A DNA stretch of 64,000 nt, taken from Rhea pennata (taxonomy: Eukaryota > Chordata > Aves > Rheiformes > Rheidae). The stretch spans positions 121,729,801 to 121,793,800 of the forward strand of contig NC_084663.1 in the NCBI RefSeq assembly GCF_028389875.1, read 5' to 3'. Positions 11,221-23,785 of the stretch are shown here, in pieces (position 1 is the first letter of the stretch; the number at the start of each line of letters is the position of its first letter). Under the pieces are notes generated by a model that was not told where the DNA came from, did no database searches, and was given only the letters and a program-made list of their open reading frames with translations. A program made the position numbers and the translations under genes.

Positions 11221-12281
11221 AACGGGGCAGTTTCACCGGCGACGGCCAGGAGTGTGCCGCGAGAGGACTGTATTTATTTCTGAGTAAAAATACGGGGCCG
11301 GGTTTTTACGGAGATGGGCACAATGCTATCAGGAAGCTACCTCTATCTCCAGAAAGTGAAGGTGATTACAGCACACGTGCAGTATTGTAGGAAAAATAAA
11401 CCCACTGTGATTGAAAACAGCCAAAGTCTGCTAAGGTGGATGCAAAAACGCTCAGCGTAATGCGAACCTTCCTGTTTAATTGTGTATTATGATTTTGGTT
11501 TAGCAGTCAAATCACCTCATCCAGTTCTTGGGTTTAAAAGAAGCTATGCTTTTATGGTCGATGCGACCTTTTTATTGCATCTTAACACGTTTTGAACACG
11601 AGGACAAATTGAAATCATTTTGAATAGTTGCATTACACATTATTACTCAGGGTATAATTGCAGGTAACAGATGGTATAAATGACCACGGTTAACTTGAAA
11701 ATAGTGATCTATGTTAAAATATTGATCTGTTTTAAGCGTTTGAAGCGGTAATTTAGAAGTCCCAGCCAGAGTACTCAGAAGTAATGAACCAGCTTATTTT
11801 ATTGCAGCCCTTGGTTATAAATAACTAGTGGAATAATTGTAAGTAAGTCTTAAAACCCTTACATAAAGGATAATATGTGCAGGGATGGAAAGAGAAACTT
11901 CAGGGGTGATGTACTTTATGCAACGCTGTTTACACTGTCCTCGGTGACTGAATAGGGAGCTCCTCCTCCGGTGCAGGAGAGAAGAGACGTTACTCACCTC
12001 ACAAGGAGGGGAGCCCTTTCAGGCGCTGTTACCGTGTGTAACTGCCTCACGAAGCAGCAGTATTCCCTACGAGCTGGACAGGGCGAAGATTGCGCCCTCG
12101 CATGCCACGTTATTTTAGACAGTCACATCGCACACGCGGAGGGGAGGGCAGGGGAGGGAGCTGCCCGCCCTCAACATGGGCCCCGCCAGCGGCCGCCGCC
12201 GCAGGCACCAGGCGGAGGCGGATCCGGGCGCGGGGGCCCCGCCCGCCGGGAGGGCCGTGCTGCCTTGGGGCTGGCGCCAAG
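11054..12281. promoter_or_regulatory. Divergent intergenic promoter region WDR4/NDUFV3
   Basis: A 1.2 kb gap between the two start codons, CpG-rich at both ends and AT-rich in the middle (about 11280-12000). Head-to-head orientation and closeness make shared or coordinated control plausible; this is inference. No gene is seen in the gap. The NDUFV3-proximal CpG island runs from about 12120 to 13000. Confidence 0.6.
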
Positions 12282-12289
12282 ATGGCTGC
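12278..12289 (+). promoter_or_regulatory. NDUFV3: TISU/YY1-like element on the NDUFV3 start codon
   Basis: CAAGATGGCTGC matches the TISU consensus SAASATGGCGGC at 11 of 12 positions, with the NDUFV3 ATG at its centre. TISU works both as a YY1 site and as an initiator for very short 5'UTRs and is enriched in mitochondrial and basic-metabolism genes. Function here is inferred. Confidence 0.6.
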
Positions 12290-12329
12290 TCCCTGGGTGC
12301 TGGGCTGCGGCCGGGCGGCGACCCGCCAG
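12282..12329 (+). CDS. NDUFV3: NDUFV3 coding exon 1
   Basis: Sixteen codons, [16 protein letters not shown], phase 0 at the donor CCAG|GTAACG. It encodes the start of the mitochondrial presequence. The ATG sits in CAAGATGGCTGC. Confidence 0.93.
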
Positions 12330-15300
12330 GTAACGGGCGGGGATGGCGCCCTTCCGCGGGGGGTGAGACGCAGAGAGGCACTTAGCGGCCGTCTCCCGCC
12401 GCCCCCGACCCGCTAAGGGTCGCCGGTAGCGGCGCTCTGCGGTTAGCCGGGCGGTGACCTTCTCCCCGCGCCCTTCCCCCGCCCGTTGCGCAGGTGCCGG
12501 CCGCCTCGCGCCCCGTCTCTAGCGGCGACGGTTGCGGGCGGGCTGCTACGCATGCGCGGAGCGCTTTAACGGTCACCCCCCCCCCCCACACCCGCTCAAG
12601 TCCCTTTTGACAACTGGTCGGCACCAGCTGCCTGTTCTGCGCATGCGCCGGGGGTTTGGCGGGGGGAGCGGGTGCGGGTAGCGTTGGTACCTGTGGGGCG
12701 ACCCCCCTTTCCCTCTCGCCCTCCCCCTTAGCCTCGGTTTTGTCCCGCTCTGCTTTTTATACCCAGATCAGGGGGGAAACGGTTTGGTTGGGGGCAGGCG
12801 GCCGCGTCGCCGCGCGCGCTGGAAGGTGAGCGTTTGCCGTCGCGTGTCTCCGCAGGCGCTGCGGCGGGAGGCCCGGGCGCTCCGAGGCGCAGCCCCCTCG
12901 GCGCCGCTCTGCACCAAGCCCGGCGGCTCTCGGACACGGCCCGAAACGCGTAAGCCCTTCATTTCCTCCCGGTCAGAGGCCGTGGGCAAAGGGAAGCGTG
13001 TTGGCAAGCGTTCCTAGCAGAACCTAATTTTCTGATATTAAACTGCTAGGTGGCTAGCTGACTTTCCAGTTCAGCTTACAGGCTTTAGGAGGATTTTCCG
13101 TGCCCTCTAAATGACATACAGAGCTGGAAAGTCTTTCTGCCTGTTGAGCATAAAGACTGCCAGACCTGAGGGTGTTTATCTGGTAGCTTTGATTACAGTT
13201 AAATAAGCAAAAGGAGCTTAGACTCTCTCAAAGCTGTACTGTATGGCTGTGTGAACAGCTGTGAACAGCTTCTAAGCAAACCAGTAAAATAAAAGCTCAT
13301 CACCGCGAATGGTGATTTCTGTTCCAACATGACTGCGCAGTAATGCTGTGAAAACTAAAGATCTAGTGGAAATGGTCTTTGTGGAATATCTTTATATTTG
13401 TAGGCACACTGTAAGCTTGCCATTTTTTTTCTGTTTACCTGCACCTTAATATGCCAGCTGCTTTGATCCCTCCAGACTTAAGGAGGGGTCATTGTTATAC
13501 TTGTCCCAATAGAAGGTAGCTATGCAAGTTGCCTGAAGTTTGATGACGATGAGTGTGGCACATTGCCTTTTTATAATGAGGAGCAAAACTTAGTTTCAAG
13601 TGTCAGGTGATTACCTTTTGAAATGTTTGGATCACCTGGGTCGAAAGGCAGCCCATTTGACAGAGAGAGAGACAAAGGCAGTTGCAAGATATTCATATCT
13701 GCTCCAGGCAGCAAAGCTCAGAAGCTGCAGAAAAGTACCACGGCCCTGTTGGATTAAATTTAGCTGTGGTGCTCTTGGACCCCATAGATTTGCAATAGAT
13801 TTGCAAGCTCACCTGGGTTTGGATTTTAAAGTACATACAAAGTTTAGGGGTACTTGAACCACTTCTGTCCCTGACCAAGGCCAAAATATGAATATATATT
13901 TTAAAAGAGGATGTAATGTGCAAAATGGTGTTTGTAAATAGAGGCTCACTGATTCAAAGATTAAGATTCTTATCCCAAATTAGAGATCCAGGTGCTTAAA
14001 GAGCAGAGCCCTATGGGTCCATATGTAGGAGTAACAGGACTTACTGACAGCTATTGAAAAGATCTCTGAAAGAGTGGTTGAATGCAAACTTTGCATTCTA
14101 ATGTTAACTTCTTAAATATCAAGGCAAATAAAAGCTTGTGTGTTCCATTGAGAAAACTTTTGCTGCATAGAGTGGTATAAGCCTGACTGAATAACATGAT
14201 CATTGTTATAGTTTATTTTATGCATTATTTTGAGGCATGGTTGAGGTAAAATATCAAGCACACTACTTAAGCACCAATTTCTAGATTTTTTGCTAAGTAG
14301 TTTCATATGTCAAAAGAGCTCTCTTCCTTCTCCCTCTGCAAATGATTAAGGTTTGTTAAGCTATAAGATGCAGCCAGATTTTTTTCAAATTCTAGCTAAA
14401 GTAGTGTATGAAAGTTCTCTTTGCTTTGATAAAGTGATCATGTTTCCCAATGAAATCAATGATGGGGAATAATTTCTGGTTGCCGCTTTTCTGAACGTGA
14501 AAACATTTTAAAGGCATCTCAGTAATGATACCAGTGTTACAACCATATTCTAAGTTGCATCTGGAAATAGTATTCCTATTACTGATTTGGATGTGTTGTT
14601 CTTTTGGCAGAGTCAGTTCAGTTTTGTAATAGCCAAATACAAACCAGGTAGTACAAAGCTTGAAATATTGCAATTGAAAAAAACCTGCAGTACAGAATGC
14701 GGCCATTCTTTTTGATTTAAGTGTCCAGTTAAAGTGCCTGTTTCAGTAATATTAGAATTTCCACTTAAAAGCTGGAAAATGTATCTTTTTCACATACCCA
14801 AACACTATTTTTTAGAGTATTTTTAGCAATATCTACTATTAATGCTCAAATTGAATGTTTTCTGCCTTTCTGGGTTCTTAAGGTGTCTTTGCATTAATAC
14901 TTCTTCAGCTTTTGTTCATTTTTCACTGGTCTTTCTTCTCTTTGGGCATTCTTGCACGAGCTCGGCCTTCCTGTGCGCTTCTTTTAAGAACTCTGATTCA
15001 GTGCTGAGTAATGTTTCCTCAAATATTAATTTCTGCAGGCTGCTTTCTTTGGCTGTGCCAGTCTCTGCAGGAAGTTGGGCTTCCTTTGGAGGTGACTGTC
15101 ATCCCCATACTCCTCCCCAATTAATATAGTAGCAAAAGAAGGGGGAAGGGGCAGGTCAAAGATGCTGTTTCTCAAAAATTCAAGTTGCCAGTGATTTGCA
15201 GTGTGTTACTTCTGACTAAGTCAGAAGTTCCCAACATCTGCCAAACTCATTCCTTAATGGGGCAGAGTATAGAGGTGTTTGCCTCTTGCTCTAACAGTAC

Positions 15301-18300
15301 TTTTTAAAATTTGCAGTTTTCAATGTTGCTGCTCTATTTTGCTCTTATGCTATAGACTTTTGTTCTCTGGCCCCAATATTTGAACTTATAGTCTGGTGGA
15401 GAAAAGTAAGTGCCTGAAATCCTTCAAAAGTATTACCTGCATAGTAAACTAATGTATTTTTCATTGTTTTTTGTGTTAAGAACTCTGTATTTCTTTCTTA
15501 AGTACTTCATTTTTAACTTCACAACTCTGACTCTTCTGTGATGTTTTCATTTGGACATTGGTAAAGACTTGCTTCTATTCAGAATTACTTATAGTAACTT
15601 CTTAGGCTATATAAGATATTACTATAAAATATCAATGAAGGGGAAAAACTAATTGCCTTGTGAAATAGATCTAGGCTTCCAAATTGTGCAGGTATAGTTC
15701 TGCCTTATAGAATGAAAATCTATTGAATTACTCTGGAAGTGGCACCACTCCTTATGAGGGTTGGCTTTGCTGGGGCGAAGTTCAGTGGTGACGTATCTTC
15801 TTAATATGCTCCCAGTCCTTTTTGTCCTCCTGTCTTCTCTAATGACATTATTCACCATTGATCAGCCTCTACTATTGAGGATATCTATAAGCATGTGCAT
15901 CCAAGGGGCATCTGATACTCTGTGAAAGGGTTTGGAAGTTGCTGCTTCTCTTTACCTATAGCTCCTTGTCTAGAGAATTTGTCTTAATGAAAGTATCCAT
16001 GAGGGAGAAGAAATAAAGGCAGGCTACTGTGCAACATGAGGAAATCTTCCAAGACTTCTTGATGAATGGATCTCAAAGCAGAAATACAAAGTGGAGATCC
16101 TGAAGACCAGAGAAGATAGGGTCTTAGGGAAATTACATTAAACTGTTAGATGATTCAGTTGATAAATCTTGTGGACATGCGAACAGGTAATACTTTTGTG
16201 TATAACATCAGGTGTCTCTTACTCTAGCACTTGCCTCTTGGGAGTCATCCCTTCCTGTCACTTACAAGGATAACTACTGCAAGAGGCTGGCTGTTGCTGT
16301 TGTGGCTGTTTGCTAGGTCTTCTGCTTTGCTGGCTTGTTCACAGACTTTAAAACATCTTTGTAGCAGCATATGTGAAGAGGTTATCTTATTGTTCACCTG
16401 GGACAGGAAGATGTTTGTAAATCAGTTCCAGTGCTGCAGAATTGAGTCACAGAGGAAAAGAGCTCTCAAAAGGAGTCTGGCAAAGCAAGGAATGAAAGCC
16501 ATATCTCATGAGTGTCAGCATCGCAGCAGCAAAGGGTGCTCAATGCTAACTAGAGCTCTATATTTTTTAAAAAATATCTCTGCAGAAATGTAGCTGTTTC
16601 ATAATACCTGTATTTAGTATACTAAATTTTCAGTTTGTTTTTTGTACCAGATCATGTCAGAAAGTTAAAATTGTATGACTGAGAACACTAATAGGGATGT
16701 CAAATATGATGATGATAATCCTCTTTATGCCATTTCCTAGATGTAGTGGCACCACAGGGAAGCACCAAACTGCTAGCCACCAGAGCAACAGTTGAAATTC
16801 CTAAAATGTTGTCTTCTAGCTCTCCCCCAGCATCTGCAAACAAAGGTGTGACCGTATCTAGTACTAAACTGAAGGAAGCTTCAGAAACTTCTGTTGAAGA
16901 TCTGAGGATGTTCATGTCAAGAAAAACTGTGGTTGCATTTCCTCAGCGAGTAATTCTTTCCTCCCTTGAGGAGGAAAAGCTCCCTGCAACAGAAGGAGGC
17001 TTAAGGAAAGAGTTAGCTGAGGAAGAAACATCTTCATCCAGCTCAGATTCAGATTCTAGCTCAGATTCTGAAGAAGACAAAGATGATGATAATGATCCAG
17101 AAGTTGCCATTAAAACCAGAGTAGAGTTTCCAAGACGAGATTCTATCTTTTCTGAGAATGTAACAGTAAAGGTGTCAATGCTACCGAAAGAGAACTTGGC
17201 CCAGAAACACCACAAAGAATATGTAGCTAAGAAGAAGCCATACAGAGCAGAAACTGATCTTGACCCTATCAAGCAGGTCAAGTTTTCTAAAACATCAATC
17301 AATCGTAAAACATTAAAATCCAAAGCAAGAGACCCTAACATAAAAACAACTCCAAAAGAAGCAGATCAGCAGAAGCTGGTCTCAGAATCCCACGTGGAAG
17401 AAAGTCGAGACCTGACAGATGTCACTCTTAAATCTAGTTATTTGGGAGAAAAGTCCATTGGAACCCAAGCAGCAGCTACTCCGTTGAAAGCTCTGTCAAT
17501 GACTCAGGAAGACAAAAAGGAAAAAATGATATCCAGAGAAAAAGAGAAAAAATTAAAAGAGGTACAGGAGTCTGAAGTAGAAGAAATAACTGCTCCTAAA
17601 CTACAGGAGGAGACTTCTGAAAGCACAATGTTGGTGACACACGCTACAGCAAAGGAGGAGATTGTTCATGAAGCAGGAGTTCGAGCTGGAGAAGGAAGCA
17701 CAATAGAGGGTACAGCTTTAAATTGTTTGAACTATATTGACTCATCTGAGCTAAGGTTTAACTTTCCTTAAAGAGTGACCAAAATCATCTATGTTTTTGA
17801 TTCTTTAGATCTTTATACCAGAGCTACCAGTGTAGCCTTGGTCTCTGGAAGAGAAATTCTTGTCTGTTGCTCCTTGTTCTAAGAACTGTGTAATATGCAG
17901 TTCCCAGTTATGTGGGAAGCAGTCTTCATTTCGTTGTATCTTATTTCACAAACTAGTAATTATTTATCAAATGAAAACAGAATTGTTTCTATTCTGAAAT
18001 AATTTGAGATTTTTTTGTTGAAAATTCTTTTGAATTGTATTGAAGACATCCAGTAATCTCTGCCAAATCTTGATATTTGTTTTCTTGAGATTGATGTATT
18101 GTGAGTGAGTCATATATTGAAGCAGCAGAAAGTTGACTTCGTAACACAGTTTTTGCAGTCAGTTAGGGAGAATATGGTTGTATATCTTAGGGGAAAGCAT
18201 CATGGTCTGTATAATTGTCTCCTTAGCTATATTTCCCACCTTCTTAGTTATAACCACTCCTATTAGCTTATGGTTGGGGACAGAAATAGTCCTGCGCAAG

Positions 18301-21300
18301 CCCTCTGCCAGCATTCCTACCGCTCTTGTTCTGTGTATTTCAACAGTAAGTGCCTCTCTCTCCTGATCTGTGGTGACTTACCATGCTTGACTCCCACCTT
18401 AGGCAGCATACCATTTTCAAGACTACTGTTCTTGTTGCTTTCTTGAATTAAAGATTTTGCCTGCTTGGAACTAAAGGCAACAAAATTGTAAAGCTGTTTG
18501 GATATCACTCTTTAAGTGTCTAATCAGGTTAAGTGACAAATAATCACTTATGCACATCAATTTCCAGGATACAGTGAGGAGTCAAAGAGCTGCCTTCTGT
18601 TTTAAAGGTTTAGTCAGTTCATAATTTTGTCTGTTTTAGAGTTGGAAACCAACCTTACCTTCCTCCTTGACCCCAACTCAAATGGTAAAATGCATCACTG
18701 TTTACAAGTATCCATTTATTTATACCTCCTTATGGCCAACAGAGCAAGTTTTCAAAATAAATTGGGAAATGGTATTTGTGGTTATTTACAGATGATGCTT
18801 TTCTCCCTGGCATTCACAGTGGTGCTCTAGATGCTCAAGCATTAGTGTTTTTTCTACACTGGAGTGATACTAAGACCAAAAGAATGAGTTCAGTTAGCCT
18901 GCAGTATGAGAAAGGGAGAGAGGACTTGCTCTTAAAATGTGCTGATGATTCAAGGTGAGGATTATGACACTTTGTAAGTCTGTGAAACAGCAGCTGCTAT
19001 TCTGATACTGTAAATCCAGAATAAGATTAATCCTATGCAATACATTTTTCCAGCAGATTTATGTTGATCAGACAACTGTGCCGCAGACTGATCATGAGCA
19101 TAACCACATTAGCAAAACCTTTTAGGTAGATCCAGCTATGCCAAAAAGAGCATTTTTGCTGTTGAGCTTGTGTTGCTCTATGGAGATGGTAAGGCTGTGA
19201 CAGTAGGAACGTCTCCATTGGGTGTGTGCTACACCCAGCGAGACGACTCTTGCTGCAGTGGTTGTAGGGGAGGAGAGAGAGTCAGTACAGGCAAGGTCAC
19301 ACCCCTCTACTGCCAGCACAATGTCTGGGTAGCAAAGAGTGAAACCTAGTGGTACTCCTTGTTCAGCAGCTTCACTGGCATCTTTGGCAGTATCTTGTTC
19401 TGCCTTCCTTTTTAAGGCCTTTTTGAGAACAACTACTGCTTTTCCATGTTTGATGTTCACCATTAACGATCTCTTCTGTATTCTGTACTTACATTCCTGT
19501 GTTACTTAGCTTATCTGAAAACTCTGCAGCAAATGTGCCAAAGACATAAAGGCAATTTTTCCCATTACAGACCTGAATGTTAAGGTGATATCATGCACTC
19601 TGTAGAGTAGGCTTACTAAGCAGTCAGCAAAAACTGAGTTTGTCTTTAACTGCTGAATAAGTAGCAAAATAGAAGCATGGTAACTCAGAAATATACTTCT
19701 GATTCATTTTTCAAGAACATCTTGTGAAATTCTTGCTCTTTAAGAGAGAAAGCACAGATGAATTGTGGTGTGTGAGGGGAATGAACTCGGATAAATTTTC
19801 CCATTGCAAAGCAAAGTACAATGAACTTGGGTAGTAAAAATTAGATTCCATCTGGTTTTCTTCCTGAGCATCTGTCTCTTAATTTCGAACAACTGTCTCT
19901 TGCAGGTTGAATGTTCGTTTTCCAATGCGTGCTTGTTCTTGAGGCTATTTGCAGCAGAGACTGCATCATCTGGTTGATATATGTGTAGTGGTGTCTCCTA
20001 TGAGCTGTCTCAGTAGGAACTGAACAGTAGGCACAGGGATATTTCCTTTCATAGGTTCAACATGCCATTTTTTCCCAAAACCGTGGCTTATTATATTGCA
20101 TTTTATAAATGAGTCTTGCTAAATGTTATGAATGCATCCTCTAAAACCAATAGTATTAAATTGCAACAATTATGGCATAATTAAAGGGAAATTCTAGTAT
20201 TCTGTTGCTTGAGTTCTTGTATTTTTATTGCAGACTTGCATTACAAAAAGCTTCATAAGATCTAATAGAAATCACTACATACAAATTCATATGACAAGCT
20301 TTTTGCTATATAATTGCTATATTATTTTGTAATTTTATAACTGGGTATATGAGAATAAATTAATAGTAGAAATAAAGTTTTTTCCTTGCAATTTACATGG
20401 TAGTAAAGTCAGCCCATCACAGAAATCTTTTTATGTAAATGGTACTGCCTGAATTTGTGTAATATTCTGAAAATATAAGAATTTGTGATGGCTTTAATGT
20501 GAAATAAGAAGTTTTGAATAACTTTATCAGGATTATTCTCTTAGGAAGGATAGCTAATATAAAGTTTAGAAGATTGTATTAGAATGATTTTTTTAAAAAA
20601 GGAAGGGAAATTTTTCAAAGGCGCTCGATACATTGCTGTTCAGAACAACTACATTTGAAATTAAACTGTGCACATCTCAATAACTCCATTGCTTCTCCCC
20701 ATGAAAAAATTCAATCTGTAAAGTACTTCTAATTGCTGTATCTTGTGATCTGAGAAGATGATATATCATTTGTACTGCTTCTTTGCCTCTCCTGGCTTGC
20801 TAAGAGTGTCACCTACTGTTTCAACCCCAGTGAAAACCAAGGCAACTACGAGAAAGGCAGGAAATGCAGAGCTGTTTCTTCAAAGTATAAATGAAATGCC
20901 CTGCCCTCTCCTCCCCCAGTGTTAGTTGTAGTTTTGATTTGAAAACCTGTGCTATGGTACATGGTTTGCACTGATTTCTGTTCCCCTGCTGCATACTGAT
21001 GTGCTTCCTCAGGACCATGCAAGATACCAGCAGAATTTAGTAAACTTGTCCTTACATTATAGTTGCTGATCTTTTTTATTTTCTTCTTTTTTTTTAATGC
21101 TGGGATCTGTAAGTCCATAAAAGCTGACTCTGATTAAGAATATTGCTATCTGTTGTGGTATCCTTAAGAGTCACCAGTCACTGTTTGTTTGTTTTTTCAG
21201 AGACCACAACAGCTGCTCAGCCTGCTCCAGAGGAATTTGATAATTCTACCTACAAGAACCTTCAGCATCATGAATATGATATTTATACCTTTGTGGATTC

Positions 21301-21367
21301 TGATGTGATTCTCTCAAAATTCAGGCAACCTCAACCATCTTCTGGAAGACCATCACCAAGGCACTGA
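12282..21367 (+). CDS. NDUFV3: NDUFV3, complex I flavoprotein subunit 3 (complete, with cassette exon)
   Basis: Accessory subunit of the flavoprotein (NADH-oxidising) arm of mitochondrial complex I, matrix side, next to NDUFV1 and NDUFV2. Coding exons 12282-12329, 12856-12949, optional 16741-17709, and 21201-21367. Without the cassette the protein is about 102 aa (human short form 108); with it about 425 aa (human long form 473). The N terminus [16 protein letters not shown] is Arg/Ala-rich without acids, as expected of a matrix-targeting peptide. The conserved C-terminal domain reads [16 protein letters not shown] then [20 protein letters not shown] and ends in SPRH. Start chosen from the MAAP match and a TISU-like context. 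Two AATAAA signals follow the stop. Confidence 0.96.
12638..12649. promoter_or_regulatory. NRF-1 consensus site in NDUFV3 intron 1
   Basis: TGCGCATGCGCC fits the palindromic NRF-1 consensus YGCGCAYGCGCR except for its last base. A second weaker copy, CGCATGCGCG, is at 12549-12558. NRF-1 controls many nuclear genes for respiratory-chain subunits. Confidence 0.65.
12856..12949 (+). CDS. NDUFV3: NDUFV3 coding exon 2
   Basis: A 94-nt exon after TCTCCGCAG, encoding [19 protein letters not shown] then [12 protein letters not shown] with 1 nt over; donor AAACGC|GTAAGC. Rich in Arg and Ala, the rest of the presequence and start of the mature protein. Phase 1 at its end suits both the cassette exon and the last exon. 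Confidence 0.9.
16741..17709 (+). CDS. NDUFV3: NDUFV3 long-isoform cassette exon 3
   Basis: A 969-nt exon (323 codons) opened by TTTCCTAG|ATGTAG and closed by AGAGG|GTACAG, phase 1 on both sides, so it can be skipped without changing frame. It matches the large alternative exon that makes NDUFV3-L in mammals. The product is Lys/Glu/Ser-rich and looks disordered, with a Ser/Asp/Glu run at 17029-17100 ([15 protein letters not shown]) resembling a CK2-type acidic stretch, and mixed-charge helices such as [16 protein letters not shown]. If the donor is not used the frame runs on only to a stop at 17771. In this family the long form is known as a tissue-dependent isoform. Confidence 0.88.
17710..21200 (+). 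other. NDUFV3: NDUFV3 intron 3 (gap description)
   Basis: AT-rich intron between the cassette exon and the last exon. The only item of note is an antisense ORF of 113 codons at 19122-19463 that I could not identify. No interspersed repeat recognised. Confidence 0.6.
21201..21367 (+). CDS. NDUFV3: NDUFV3 last coding exon
   Basis: Opened by TTTTTTCAG|AGACC. It encodes [20 protein letters not shown] then [20 protein letters not shown], ending in GRPSPRH and TGA at 21365-21367. Nearly identical to the conserved C-terminal domain of mammalian NDUFV3, which is the part that binds complex I. Confidence 0.97.
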
Positions 21368-21447
21368 AAAAACACATTTAAAACAAATGTAAGGGCAGAA
21401 TGATAAATTATTCCACTAGGCCGTGTTGCGTTCCTGCTTTAAAAATC

Positions 21448-21453
21448 AATAAA
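21448..21453 (+). promoter_or_regulatory. NDUFV3: NDUFV3 polyadenylation signal
   Basis: AATAAA 81 nt after the stop codon, followed by TGTGTAG and T-rich sequence. It is the likely main 3' end. A second AATAAA at 21545-21550 could serve a slightly longer 3'UTR. Confidence 0.75.
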
Positions 21454-23785
21454 TGTGTAGTAACTTATGCACATGCTTTTGAGCAGTTGTTCTTGGAGTC
21501 CTTCACTTGATTTTTGTGGATGAGTTGGAAATGAATCATTACTGAATAAAAATATCTTTTCTAATTCTCAATACATATTATGTGGTGATAGTTAGTTAAG
21601 ATAGATAGTTCAGACTGTCCTGACTTTTCAGTGTCTCCAAACTTTTGATAATGACCATTCCTTCAGTACTGTGTCAAAGAAAATAATGGCTTTTGTGCAT
21701 ATATCTGTTAAATATTGCCACTATTTTAGCAGGTGAATGCAGTGAGCTGTACTCCTTATGCACATACATATTCCCAGCTCTGAATAAGTTGCATTTACTC
21801 TATATTTGAGTTTGAGACTAATTCACTGGTTGGAAACGGGGCAAGAAATACTTGTCCTCTGCAGCAACAGCATGCGCTTTGTGTTAGTAGATGAATATAA
21901 GTTTACGTAATGTGATTGAAACATCTCAATACCTCTGCTATTGTAAAGGAGGAACATAAGTTGGTTAATCATCTGTGGAGGGTTCTAGCATCAGAATTCT
22001 ACAATAATTAAACTATTTAAAATGTAAGAGAGTCTCTAGTGGGTAATTCCTAATGAATTATGCTACATTGATTAGACTTTGAAGAATAACTTATTTCTAT
22101 GGGTAGAATCAGTAAACATTATTTTGAAAATATGACAAAAAGCACTACTGTAAAATCAGCTTGTGCTAATTCTTAGCAGAACTACATTTCAGTTCCCACT
22201 TTTTTCACAATAAAGATTGCTGTCCTCCAGAAAATGTGAGAAATTAGACACTTCTCAATGTATAACTCCTCAGTGGTTACAGTTGGTCTCAGCAAATTTT
22301 GTATTTCCATCCTATTAGTAACAGTCTTTTGCCCACTGGGAAAACTGCCTTGATGACCACCAGCTGTTGTGGGTTTAGTTCCACTTTTGCTTCTTGTTCA
22401 TTTTGGTTTTTTTGTTGTTAATTGGTCTTTGAGCAGTTGTACTTGCAACAAGCCCAGCATTTTCCATCACCTGTCTATCTTTCAAGCAGTGGAATATGCA
22501 AGATCAAAGGAAAAATGAAGTCAGCTTTAGTAGCCTGTCTGGATATTGGGCACAAATCCCTGTGCAATTAGTAGAACCGCTATTTTATACTGTAACTTGG
22601 TAAAAATGTGGTAAGAACGATCAAGAGGCCCATATCAATCTGCTGTTCAGAATTTTAAGTCAGAAACCCCTGACAAGCAATTTTTATTTGCCTGTAAAAA
22701 ACAAAATAAATCTAAATACTTTAAAAAACGAGCAGAAAGGCATTTTGACGCAGCAGTGATACCATATACACTACATGTAAAAGGAAAGAAATCTGCTGTT
22801 ACTGTTTAAAACATGAAAGAATAAGTAAATGGCTCTTCAAAATTAAGCCTCTGACACTTCTTTTATTAAGGGCCCACTGAAGGGCCACAGTAAAGTTTCT
22901 GTATTTTATCATTAACTGAGATTCAGTGCAGTAACATGAACCCTGTAGTTTTGATCTGTGCTGCTCTTGAAATGTTTTCCTAACTGTTCTGTAATTACAG
23001 AAGAAAGCTGTAAATTACCAGACGGAATCTAGACAGTAAAAGTGCATTCCATTAATATGCTTATGTATTTACTAAATCTACTCACAGTAGCTACAACTGT
23101 TAGCTGTTTGGAGTCAGAATTATTCACCTAATGAACTTTATATTTCTAGGGAGGGTTGATGTTATGAATGCTGAGTTAATCAACAAAGAATGAGTGGGTT
23201 GGAACAGACAGGCCTCTTGTTTTCAGTCAGATCCTACTGCCTCAGTTGCTGGATTTGCATCAGTATTCTATTCTGCATTAAGACCAGGCCTTTTGCTACC
23301 CTTATTTCCTGATTACAGAAAAAAAAATAAATGGCAAATGTCCTTGCTGTCTGGTACTTAAGTGTCTTGCAGTGATTTTTTTGCACCTTCTAAAATCAAG
23401 CTGGAATGCAAAGCCAAGTAACTTCATAGTTCTTCTAGCACCTATGCTGCTTAGTTTACCTACATGCTCTTTAGTAAGTCAGTTTGCCCTGGAAGGAGAA
23501 GGGAAGATGGTGTGAGGGAGGGCACGACACAGACTTTGTCCCACTGTAAGCTTCACTTCTACTTGAATATTTCAGATGTTACTGTATTTGAGTCATATGT
23601 TAACATTTAAATTTCAAGCAGGATACAATATGCTCAAGTTCTGTAACTTTACGGTAGTAATTGTGTCTTGCTGTACAAAACACTTGTCAGATATAGGAAC
23701 CTTGTTCTAAAGAATTCATAATCCAGGATATTAACACAAGTCCTGGAAAAAATGTGGAAAAAAAGAAATTAGGTCTCAGCTTAGC

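Larger units (their letters stand above)
12330..16740 (+). other. NDUFV3: NDUFV3 introns 1 and 2 (gap description)
   Basis: Intron 1 (12330-12855) is GC-rich with a C12 run at 12576-12587 and NRF-1-like sites. Intron 2 (12950-16740) is AT-rich, with a perfect tandem pair of the 10-mer GTGAACAGCT at 13251-13270. I see no other gene or recognisable interspersed repeat. Confidence 0.6.

Noticed and set aside
12090-12416. Several overlapping ORFs around the NDUFV3 start
   Set aside because: CpG-island shadows. Only the frame of [16 protein letters not shown] joins exon 2.
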